Part shown: piece by piece, positions 1 through 5,465 of the stretch
Layout of the letters: each line of letters begins with the position of its first letter
Numbering within the stretch: the first letter of the stretch is position 1
Origin: Fidelibacterota bacterium
Lineage (GTDB): Bacteria > Fidelibacterota > UBA2242
DNA length: 5,465 nt
Direction of reading: 5' to 3'
Assembly (NCBI GenBank): GCA_023133185.1
Contig: JAGLWX010000071.1
Location: 1 to 5,465, forward strand
Notes under the pieces: generated by a model
The model's database searches: none
What the model was told of the DNA's origin: nothing
The model's input: the letters and a program-made list of their open reading frames with translations, nothing else
Made by a program: the position numbers and the translations under genes

Positions 1-1
1 T

Positions 2-739
2 GTTATTGACTTTGAGGCGAAAGGTGTATCAGAAATGGAAGCAAGCGCTCTGACAGACCGTTTGAGAGATGAATTGTTTAAAACCGGGCAATATAAAGTC
101 ATGGAACGAGCTATGATGGAAGAAATTCTCAATGAACAAGGATTTCAGATATCCGGTTGTACTTCTGATGAATGTGTAATTGAAATAGGAAAATTAATCG
201 GTGCTGAACAGATCATCGGAGGAAGTATAAGTAAAGTGGGGAATGTATTTTCAGTCTCTTCAAGAATGATTAGTGTGGAAACCGGTGAGGTTTTGCGAGT
301 TGCAAATTACGATTTTACCGGAGATATAGGAACGTTACTAACACAGGGAATTAGAGATGTCGCTATTCAACTTGCATCAGGAAAAATTCCTGAGTGGTCA
401 GGTATAAAATCTAAAAAAGTATCGTCTAATTATAAATATATTGCTTCTATAGGTGCAGTTGCTTCGGGAGGAATAGGATTATACATATATATTCAAAGTC
501 AGAATTATTATAAACAACATCAAAACTCTACTACAAAAAGTGACATGGAATCATACAAAGATCTGACTAAAAAATATCTTAATTATTCACAATATTGTGC
601 AATTGCAGCTGGAGGATTTATGTTATATTATGTCGTGAATAAAGTAAATGAAAAGAAATTAATTGATAAAAAAGTCAATATTGAATTTTCAGGAGATAAT
701 CAAAGTTTATGCAATGTAAAATTTATAATAAACTTTTAA
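2..739 (+). CDS. CsgG/HfaB-like envelope protein with C-terminal membrane segments (5' partial)
   Basis: Seen: the frame is open from nucleotide 2 to the TAA at 737-739, giving 245 residues. The ATG at 35 is not the real start, because the 11 codons before it read VIDFEAKGVSE, which matches the opening strand of the CsgG-like fold ('hydrophobic-DF-x-x-x-G-hydrophobic-S'). The domain covers visible residues 1 to about 125: an LTDRLRDEL helix, then Y-K-V-M-E-R, an EILNEQGFQ helix, the GCTSDEC motif (52-58), an IGKLIGAEQIIGGSISKVG strand-helix, and a VSSRMISVETGEVLR strand pair. Two hydrophobic stretches follow, at about 146-164 and 197-213, separated by a polar, Tyr/Lys/Gln-rich linker. Family knowledge: CsgG-like proteins act in the outer-membrane or periplasmic envelope, in curli export or as accessory lipoproteins, and many FCB-group paralogues have no known role. 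Inference: the protein is membrane-anchored by its C-terminal segments and probably co-transcribed with the lipoprotein gene 14 bp downstream. The domain call is solid; the exact function is unknown. The N-terminus, including any signal peptide, lies outside the window. Confidence 0.8.
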   Translation, partial: VIDFEAKGVSEMEASALTDRLRDELFKTGQYKVMERAMMEEILNEQGFQISGCTSDECVIEIGKLIGAEQIIGGSISKVGNVFSVSSRMISVETGEVLRVANYDFTGDIGTLLTQGIRDVAIQLASGKIPEWSGIKSKKVSSNYKYIASIGAVASGGIGLYIYIQSQNYYKQHQNSTTKSDMESYKDLTKKYLNYSQYCAIAAGGFMLYYVVNKVNEKKLIDKKVNIEFSGDNQSLCNVKFIINF

Positions 740-753
740 AAGTGAGTTGCATA

Positions 754-2961
754 ATGAGAACTATTTTAAAGCCAATTTTTCTAATTTTTACCTTATTTAT
801 ATTTTTTCAAAATTGCCCAGAACCTGAGTGGAAAAAGTATATTGAGATTTCAGTTTCCAGTGATACTATTAGCTATGGGAGTATCAATCTCGGCCAATAT
901 TCAGATAAAACTGTAACGATTATAAATTCTAATGATTCAGATGATGATCTGATTGGTGATATAAGTGTAATAGGAGTAGGATTTTCAATAAAGAGTGGTG
1001 GGGGAACGTATTCTTTAAATCCAGGTCAAACGAAAACCGTAATAGTAAGATTTTTTCCAACAAATAATCAAACATATAGCGGTACATTAACAATTAATCA
1101 TAATAGTGTTAATTTAACAAATCCTTATAATGTTCAGTTTTCTGGTACTGGTACTCTTACATTAGTTATTCCTACCGTTACAACAGATGCAGCAAGTGAT
1201 ATAAAATCCAACAGTGCAGTATTAGGCGGAAATGTTACGAGTGACGGCAATGCTACTGTTACATCCAGAGGTATTTGCTACAGTACCAGTCAGAATCCAA
1301 CAACAAGCAGTTCCGTCCAGCAAATGGGAAACGGTACCGGAACTTTTAGTGCTACAGTCTCCGGTTTAAACTCAAATACTACATATTATGTGAGAGCCTA
1401 CGCAATTAACAGTCAGGGAACTGCTTATGGTGATCAGATCAATTTTACGACAAGTCAAACAATATCCCCTCCCACTGTCACAACAGATGCAGCCACAAAT
1501 ATAACAGCCAGCAGTGCAAAATTAGGCGGAAATGTTACGAGCGATGGCTATGCTACGGTAACATCCCGGGGCGTTTGTTATAGCACCAGTCATACTCCAA
1601 CAACAAGCAATTACACAAAGCAAATAGGAAGCGGTACTGGAAGTTTTAGCACTACTGTATCCGGTTTAAATTCAAACAAAACGTACTACGTGAGAGCCTA
1701 CGCAATTAACAGTCAGGGAACTGCTTATGGTAATCAGATCAGTTTTACAACCAGTCCTATTATTGTAATTCCGACAGTTACAACTGATGCAGCAAGTGAT
1801 ATAAAATCCAACAGTGCAGTATTAGGAGGAAATGTTACAAGTGACGGCAATGCTACTGTCACATCCAGAGGTGTTTGCTACAGTACCAGTCAGAATCCAA
1901 CAACAAGCAGTTCCCTCCAGCAAATGGGAAACGGTACCGGAACTTTTAGTGCTACAGTCTCCGGTTTAAACTCAAATACTACATATTATGTGAGAGCCTA
2001 CGCAATTAACAGTCAGGGAACTGCTTATGGTGATCAGATCAGTTTTACAACCAGTCCTATTGTTGTAATTCCGACAGTTACAACTGATGCAGCAAGTGAT
2101 ATAAAATCCAACAGTGCAGTATTAGGAGGAAATGTTACGAGCGATGGCTATGCTACGGTAACATCCCGGGGCGTTTGTTATAGCACCAGTCAGACTCCAA
2201 CAACAAGCAATTACACAAAGCAAATAGGAAGCGGTACTGGAAGTTTTAGCGCTACAGTCTCCGGTTTAAATTCAAACACAACGTACTATGTGAGGGCATA
2301 CGCAATCAATAGCCAGGGAACAGCTTATGGTAATCAGGTAAGTTTCACGACAGAAATTGAAACTGGAACAGTCACCGATATAGACGGCAATGTATATCAA
2401 ACAGTAAAAATTGGCAATCAATGGTGGATGGCAGAAAACCTGAAAGTTACCCATTACCGCAACGGTGATGCCATACCCAATGTAACAGACAATACAGAAT
2501 GGGCAAACCTGACAACCGGTGCCTATTGTAATTACGATAATAATGTCAGCTACGTGCCAACTTACGGCAGGCTCTATAACTGGTATGCAGTAGATGAAAG
2601 TCGCAATATCGCACCTGAAGGCTGGCATGTGCCCAGTGATACAGAATGGCAAACATTAGTAGACTACCTTGGCGGTAGTAATGTGGCTGGTGGTAAAATT
2701 AAAGAAACAGGTACAACACATTGGAATAGCCCCAACACTGGCGCAACCAATGAAAGTGGTTTTTCCGCTTTGCCTAGCGGTTTTCGCGATGTCGGTACTG
2801 GTTATTACTATTATCTTGGTGACTACGCCTACTTTTGGTCTTCTACAGAGAGCAGTAGTAACTACGCATGGGGCTGGAGACTGGATTACGATCGTTCAGG
2901 TGTTTACCGCTATGACTACCTTAAACGAAAAGGTTTTTCGGTCCGCTGTGTCAGGGATTAG
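754..2961 (+). CDS. Surface lipoprotein: ASH/HYDIN-like Ig domain, four FN3-like repeats, C-terminal FISUMP domain
   Basis: Predicted to be a 735-residue exported lipoprotein. Start: ATG 754 is preferred over the in-frame ATG 709. It gives a clean signal peptide (R2 and K6, hydrophobic core about 8-18, Cys21 in FFQNC), has a purine-rich AGTGAG at 741-746, and leaves a 14-bp gap instead of a 31-bp overlap with the upstream gene. The lipobox is loose (Asn at -1). Domains in order: residues about 30-134, an ASH/HYDIN ('choice-of-anchor D') Ig-like domain with YGSINLGQYSDKTVTI and LNPGQTKTVIVRFFP; residues 140-535, four 100-residue FN3-like repeats, each with RG(I/V)CYSTS, a GTG-F motif and TYYVRAYAINSQGTAYG; residues about 538-735, a FISUMP domain (TIGR02145/PF09603 type) with GNQWWMAENL, YGRLYNWYAV, PEGWHVPSDTEW, FWSSTES and terminal GFSVRCVRD. 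Family knowledge: FISUMP domains belong to surface or secreted proteins with a C-type-lectin-like fold. Inference: the repeats form a stalk presenting the FISUMP tip. The ligand is unknown. No sorting signal (type IX or gliding CTD) is visible after the FISUMP domain. Confidence 0.9.
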   Translation: MRTILKPIFLIFTLFIFFQNCPEPEWKKYIEISVSSDTISYGSINLGQYSDKTVTIINSNDSDDDLIGDISVIGVGFSIKSGGGTYSLNPGQTKTVIVRFFPTNNQTYSGTLTINHNSVNLTNPYNVQFSGTGTLTLVIPTVTTDAASDIKSNSAVLGGNVTSDGNATVTSRGICYSTSQNPTTSSSVQQMGNGTGTFSATVSGLNSNTTYYVRAYAINSQGTAYGDQINFTTSQTISPPTVTTDAATNITASSAKLGGNVTSDGYATVTSRGVCYSTSHTPTTSNYTKQIGSGTGSFSTTVSGLNSNKTYYVRAYAINSQGTAYGNQISFTTSPIIVIPTVTTDAASDIKSNSAVLGGNVTSDGNATVTSRGVCYSTSQNPTTSSSLQQMGNGTGTFSATVSGLNSNTTYYVRAYAINSQGTAYGDQISFTTSPIVVIPTVTTDAASDIKSNSAVLGGNVTSDGYATVTSRGVCYSTSQTPTTSNYTKQIGSGTGSFSATVSGLNSNTTYYVRAYAINSQGTAYGNQVSFTTEIETGTVTDIDGNVYQTVKIGNQWWMAENLKVTHYRNGDAIPNVTDNTEWANLTTGAYCNYDNNVSYVPTYGRLYNWYAVDESRNIAPEGWHVPSDTEWQTLVDYLGGSNVAGGKIKETGTTHWNSPNTGATNESGFSALPSGFRDVGTGYYYYLGDYAYFWSSTESSSNYAWGWRLDYDRSGVYRYDYLKRKGFSVRCVRD
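1171..2358 (+). repeat. Four in-frame 300-bp tandem repeats encoding FN3-like modules (A-B-A-B)
   Basis: The units start at 1171, 1471, 1771 and 2071, each at the Pro codon of PTVTTDAA, with a period of exactly 300 bp (100 codons); the last unit runs to about 2358. Units 1 and 3 (type A: Q-N-P-T-T-S-S-S, QQMGNGTGTF) differ at only five sites between 1201-1440 and 1801-2040, and 1316-1441 is identical to 1916-2041 (126 bp). Units 2 and 4 (type B: T-P-T-T-S-N-Y-T-K-Q-I-G-S) share 1528-1650 with 2128-2250 with one mismatch. The entry segments of units 3 and 4 (1741-1838 and 2041-2138) also differ at one site only, although the units are of different type. The array therefore looks like a duplicated 600-bp A-B pair with later local conversion. 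Confidence 0.95.
2773..2961 (+). other. Putative variable region at the C-terminal lectin-like end of the FISUMP domain
   Basis: The 21 consecutive codons from 2773 to 2835 all end in C or T, and so do 12 of the 13 codons from 2884 to 2922. They encode Tyr, Asp, Gly, Arg, Val and Leu around the fixed FWSSTES core, and are followed by the invariant-looking end GFSVRCVRD. In C-type-lectin-fold targets of diversity-generating retroelements, variable codons descend from AAC/AAT codons in a template and so appear as NNY. The match is suggestive only: Tyr, Asp and Phe codons always end in C/T, ordinary FISUMP paralogues are Tyr/Ser/Asp-rich here anyway, and neither a template repeat nor a reverse transcriptase lies in the window. 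Confidence 0.25.
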
Positions 2962-3004
2962 TTGATTATCCCGATACGCTTTGCTATTGGGACGGACGGA
3001 GCTC

Positions 3005-3044
3005 GTTTGACTATTTACCCTGTGAAATACTGTCAAAGTCAAAC
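3005..3044. terminator. Hairpin-forming inverted repeat in the convergent intergenic region (possible terminator)
   Basis: TTTGACTATTT (3006-3016) can pair with AAATA (3025-3029) and GTCAAA (3032-3037), giving an 11-bp stem with a 2-nt bulge and an 8-nt loop. An alternative outer pairing is GTTTGACT (3005-3012) with AGTCAAAC (3037-3044). It begins 44 bp after the lipoprotein stop codon, a plausible place for a 3' end. No T-run follows on either strand, so it is not a canonical intrinsic terminator. It could equally be an mRNA-protecting 3' structure. Confidence 0.3.
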
Positions 3045-3056
3045 AGGTATTGTATG

Positions 3057-3079
3057 AAAAGGATAAACCATTTAATCCT
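3057..3079 (-). terminator. Weak intrinsic-terminator-like hairpin for the helicase-nuclease gene
   Basis: On the - strand, 7 nt after the stop codon of the AddA-like gene, AGGAT (3079-3075), a bulged T, and AAA pair with TTT and ATCCT (down to 3060) around a 3-nt TGG loop. TTT plus a C follows immediately (3059-3056). That is an 8-bp stem with one bulge, few G-C pairs and a short U-tract. The position directly after the stop is right for termination, but the stem is AT-rich and the U-tract is short, so strength is doubtful. Confidence 0.35.
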
Positions 3080-3085
3080 ACAACT

Positions 3086-5464
3086 TTATCCCTCTATAAA
3101 TTCCAATAATTGAGCTTCCGTTTTATGAATGATATCCGGAGTCGTTTCCTGTTCGATTAGCAATCCATTCCGGATAAAATATATACAACTTTTAGACACC
3201 TTCAGTTTGGACCAGCGGCTTAACATCAACGCATAAAGGTCTAACTGGGCGTTATATTTCATCATCAGGAAATCATCCGGATATTCTGTAATATGATCGG
3301 ATTTTAAGTCGATTATCACATACTGATCTTCCTCCATCCGAAGTAAAAGATCAATTTTTCCCTCTATCAGCGTATCATGCAGATGTGCATAAATATCGAT
3401 TTCACGCTCAATTTGAACGGCGCTGTTCAGAAGATGATATAGCTTATTGTCCGGATGAAGCAATCTTTCGCCCCACTCCTCCGCCTGGTTTACAAGCCTT
3501 TTTTCTTCTTTAGAATCCAGAAAATAGGGTTTAATCAGCTGCGCAACATAACCACCCAGAGTATCGGTTTTTTGATAATCCCACCAGCTGAACGCCCGGT
3601 GGATAACTGTGCCCATTTCCAGAGCGGATAGTGATTTTTCATGCATCATCGTTGAAGTATCTACAGGAGAATACGCTTCGTAATCCGGCATTTTCCCCGA
3701 TTGCTCACTTACCCAGCCGGCAAATGTCGTGGGCGTCACTTTTTCTACTTTGGCTTTAGACGGTAGCGGTGTTATCATTTCTAATATTTTCTCTTTATCA
3801 GAATCAGTAAGATGGTTGGTAGTTACGGATGATTCCGGCTGAAGATTATTGAAATCATCATACAATTCCGATATTGTGCTTTCATGCTTTTGAAATGCGT
3901 TATCATTCTCCACTTCAAAAAATGTCGAAATTGTTCGCCATAGTGAAGGTCCTGGCCTTTTGCTCATTTTCTCAACGGTTGACAATATTAAATAGGATTC
4001 CGCCCGCGTGGCAGCCACATAAAGCAGCCGCTTTTCCTCGGCAAACGACCGCTCTTTATCTATCTGTGACAAATACCGGTACACAAACGAATGTTCCATT
4101 TGAAACATCGTTTTCAGGTTTAAAGCTATCCCATCCGAATGATGAATCAGCAAGCGGTTCCGGTTGGATTTAAGGGGAGCCGCAAGTCGCGGTATGATTA
4201 CGATCGGAAACGCCAGCCCTTTCGCCCCGTGGATTGTTATAATGGTCACGCTGTTTTCGCTTTCGGAACTCAGATTGGCTTCACCCTCGCGCACCTGCAT
4301 CGCCTGGTAAAGTTTAATGCGCCGTATGAAATCCACCAGGCTGATCTCCTGAACACTGCTCCACTCAACAGCCAGATCGATCAGCTTCAACACATTCGCG
4401 AGGCTTTGTTTTTCATCGGGAAACGCCGCCAATACAGACAGGTAGCCGGTTTCATCCAGAATTTGCTGAATCAATTCTGCCGTTGTGGAAACTGCAAGCT
4501 GTTCATGCAATTTCTTATAAAGCATATAAAATTCCCGGAACTGTCGAAGATGGTCAGGGTTTATGGTTTTCAACAGAGCTTCATCATCTTTCAGAATTTT
4601 CTGTATTCCATCCATCAATCCGCTGTCCGTCGTGAAAGACATCAATGCCACATCGCTGATACCGATCATTGGAGACCGGAGCGTCGCAATCAAAGCGCTC
4701 TCGTCAAACCAATTCAACAGCGCCCGGATAAAATTGATGACATCAAACACTTCCCGGCGTTCATAAAACCCAATTCCTGAACTCACATAATAGGGAATTC
4801 CTGCCTTTTGCAGCACTCTCTCGAATTTTTCCTGGTGCGTTCGCGAACGGAGTAAAATTGCAAAATCCCGCCATTCAGCAAGCCGCAAATTATCATCCTT
4901 TTCCTTTACAATTGCTTGTTTGTGAAGAGCATTCATCCGTTGAATAATATGCGTAGCTTCCGCTTCTACAGATGAGAAAACGCTTTGATGACCCAACTTT
5001 ATATCTTTGGTTTCTTCGATCGAATCATCATCCGCATTGACAATTAACAATTCCACAAGAATCGATTCAGAAATAGTCGAGTCGGCAGATTCTACCGGTT
5101 TATCATAACCGACATCGTACTTCGGTTTTTTCTCCTGAGTATTAAACAGAAATGTAAAAAAACGATTATAAAAATCGATCAACGATTTCAGGCTGCGGAA
5201 ATTCTTATCAAGATAGAGCAGTGGTTTCAATTCTTTATGCGTATTAAAAATCTCCACTTCGGCGCCGCGAAACCGATAAATCGACTGTTTTTCATCTCCG
5301 ACATAAAACGTAATCAACTGCGTGTTTAATTCGATCATGGCTTCAAAAATGCGGTTCTGGATCGGACTGATATCCTGAAATTCATCTACCAGTAAATGGA
5401 TAAAGCGGTTTGCATAATTTCGTGCCGCCTTTGACCGCCGCTTGAAAAATCTTTCCGTCTCAAT
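3086..5464 (-). CDS. AddA/RecB-like UvrD-family helicase-nuclease (5' partial)
   Basis: Role in the family: ATP-dependent DNA unwinding plus single-strand nuclease activity in double-strand-break end resection, in the cytoplasm. Seen: 792 residues, open to the right edge. The ATG at 5338 is internal, because the 42 codons before it carry the Walker B/motif II, LLVDEFQD (about 24-31). Then come motif III VGDEKQSIYRFRG (55-67), NFRS (88-91), AILLRSRTH (about 202-210), motif V TIHGAKGLAF (410-419), and motif VI RLLYVAATRA (479-488). A RecB-type PD-(D/E)XK nuclease follows: GTVIH (His622), GKID (Asp705), IIDLK (Asp719, Lys721), and Q-L-D-L-Y (Gln740, Tyr744), so every expected active-site position is present. 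The end LLEFIEG and TAA lie at 3086-3088. The missing part should hold the Q motif, Walker A and helicase domain 1. Odd: motif V has Ala (residue 417) where GLE is usual. AddA is the best fit, but RecB-like relatives with other partners cannot be excluded, and no AddB/RexB partner is visible. It is convergent with the lipoprotein gene. Confidence 0.9.
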   Translation of the reverse strand: METERFFKRRSKAARNYANRFIHLLVDEFQDISPIQNRIFEAMIELNTQLITFYVGDEKQSIYRFRGAEVEIFNTHKELKPLLYLDKNFRSLKSLIDFYNRFFTFLFNTQEKKPKYDVGYDKPVESADSTISESILVELLIVNADDDSIEETKDIKLGHQSVFSSVEAEATHIIQRMNALHKQAIVKEKDDNLRLAEWRDFAILLRSRTHQEKFERVLQKAGIPYYVSSGIGFYERREVFDVINFIRALLNWFDESALIATLRSPMIGISDVALMSFTTDSGLMDGIQKILKDDEALLKTINPDHLRQFREFYMLYKKLHEQLAVSTTAELIQQILDETGYLSVLAAFPDEKQSLANVLKLIDLAVEWSSVQEISLVDFIRRIKLYQAMQVREGEANLSSESENSVTIITIHGAKGLAFPIVIIPRLAAPLKSNRNRLLIHHSDGIALNLKTMFQMEHSFVYRYLSQIDKERSFAEEKRLLYVAATRAESYLILSTVEKMSKRPGPSLWRTISTFFEVENDNAFQKHESTISELYDDFNNLQPESSVTTNHLTDSDKEKILEMITPLPSKAKVEKVTPTTFAGWVSEQSGKMPDYEAYSPVDTSTMMHEKSLSALEMGTVIHRAFSWWDYQKTDTLGGYVAQLIKPYFLDSKEEKRLVNQAEEWGERLLHPDNKLYHLLNSAVQIEREIDIYAHLHDTLIEGKIDLLLRMEEDQYVIIDLKSDHITEYPDDFLMMKYNAQLDLYALMLSRWSKLKVSKSCIYFIRNGLLIEQETTPDIIHKTEAQLLEFIEG

Positions 5465-5465
5465 C

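Noticed and set aside
35..37. ATG as the start of the CsgG-like gene
   Set aside because: The frame is open to the left edge and the 11 upstream codons encode conserved CsgG-like sequence (VIDFEAKGVSE), so this Met is internal.
709..711. ATG as the start of the FISUMP lipoprotein
   Set aside because: It would overlap the upstream gene by 31 bp and bury the signal peptide behind 15 polar residues; ATG 754 has a better ribosome-binding site and signal peptide.
1171..2358. CRISPR-like or mobile-element interpretation of the repeats
   Set aside because: The repeats are 300 bp, contiguous without spacers, in frame and encode a known protein module.
2272..2652. 126-codon open frame on the - strand
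   Set aside because: It lies antisense within the FN3/FISUMP coding region and has no recognisable domain; a shadow of the real gene.
2669..2965. 98-codon + strand open frame
   Set aside because: Entirely out of frame inside the FISUMP domain; its hydrophobic look comes from reading NNY-rich codons in another frame.
2962..3057. 31-codon continuation after the FISUMP stop, possibly a decayed extension or a second variable cassette
   Set aside because: The translated text resembles nothing recognisable, and the FISUMP domain already ends at its normal GFSVRCVRD terminus.
3874..4780. Several + strand open frames of 67 to 213 codons
   Set aside because: They are antisense to the AddA-like gene, whose motifs are continuous across the whole stretch; they have no domain signature.
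5336..5338. ATG (- strand) as the start of the AddA-like gene
   Set aside because: The frame continues to the window edge and encodes the Walker B motif LLVDEFQD upstream, which is essential to the family.

Overview
The window holds three protein-coding genes, and two of them run off its edges. FISUMP (Fibrobacter succinogenes major paralogous) modules, 100-residue FN3-like 'VRAYAIN' repeats, a HYDIN/ASH-type Ig domain on a lipoprotein, and a CsgG-like protein with the GCTSDEC motif point to a Gram-negative member of the FCB assemblage (Bacteroidota, Ignavibacteriota, Calditrichota, Marinimicrobia, Fibrobacterota or similar). This placement rests on protein style only; no marker gene is present and a phylum cannot be fixed.

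Layout. (1) Nucleotides 2-739, + strand: the C-terminal 245 residues of a CsgG/HfaB-like envelope protein. It enters from the left edge already open, so the first ATG (35) is internal. It ends in two predicted membrane segments. (2) Nucleotides 754-2961, + strand, 14 bp downstream and probably co-transcribed: a 735-residue predicted lipoprotein. It has a lipobox-like signal, one ASH/HYDIN-like Ig domain, four FN3-like repeats of exactly 300 bp each, and a C-terminal FISUMP domain with a C-type-lectin-like layout. (3) Nucleotides 2962-3085: a 124-bp convergent intergenic stretch with two hairpins. (4) Nucleotides 3086-5464, - strand: the C-terminal 792 residues of an AddA/RecB-type UvrD-family helicase-nuclease. 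It is open to the right edge, so the ATG at 5338 is internal and its N-terminal Walker A part lies outside.

How the parts relate. The first two genes look like an envelope/surface pair: a CsgG-like protein with a membrane anchor, followed by a long modular surface lipoprotein whose tip is a ligand-binding-type fold. The third gene is a housekeeping-type recombination/repair gene on the opposite strand and need not be functionally linked.

Most notable signals. The FN3-like array has an A-B-A-B higher-order structure with patchwork identity, which suggests recent 600-bp duplication plus gene conversion. The C-terminal FISUMP segment has long runs of NNY codons in the region where C-type-lectin-like proteins vary. 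That makes it a candidate remote target of a diversity-generating retroelement, but no template repeat or reverse transcriptase is in the window, so this remains a hypothesis.
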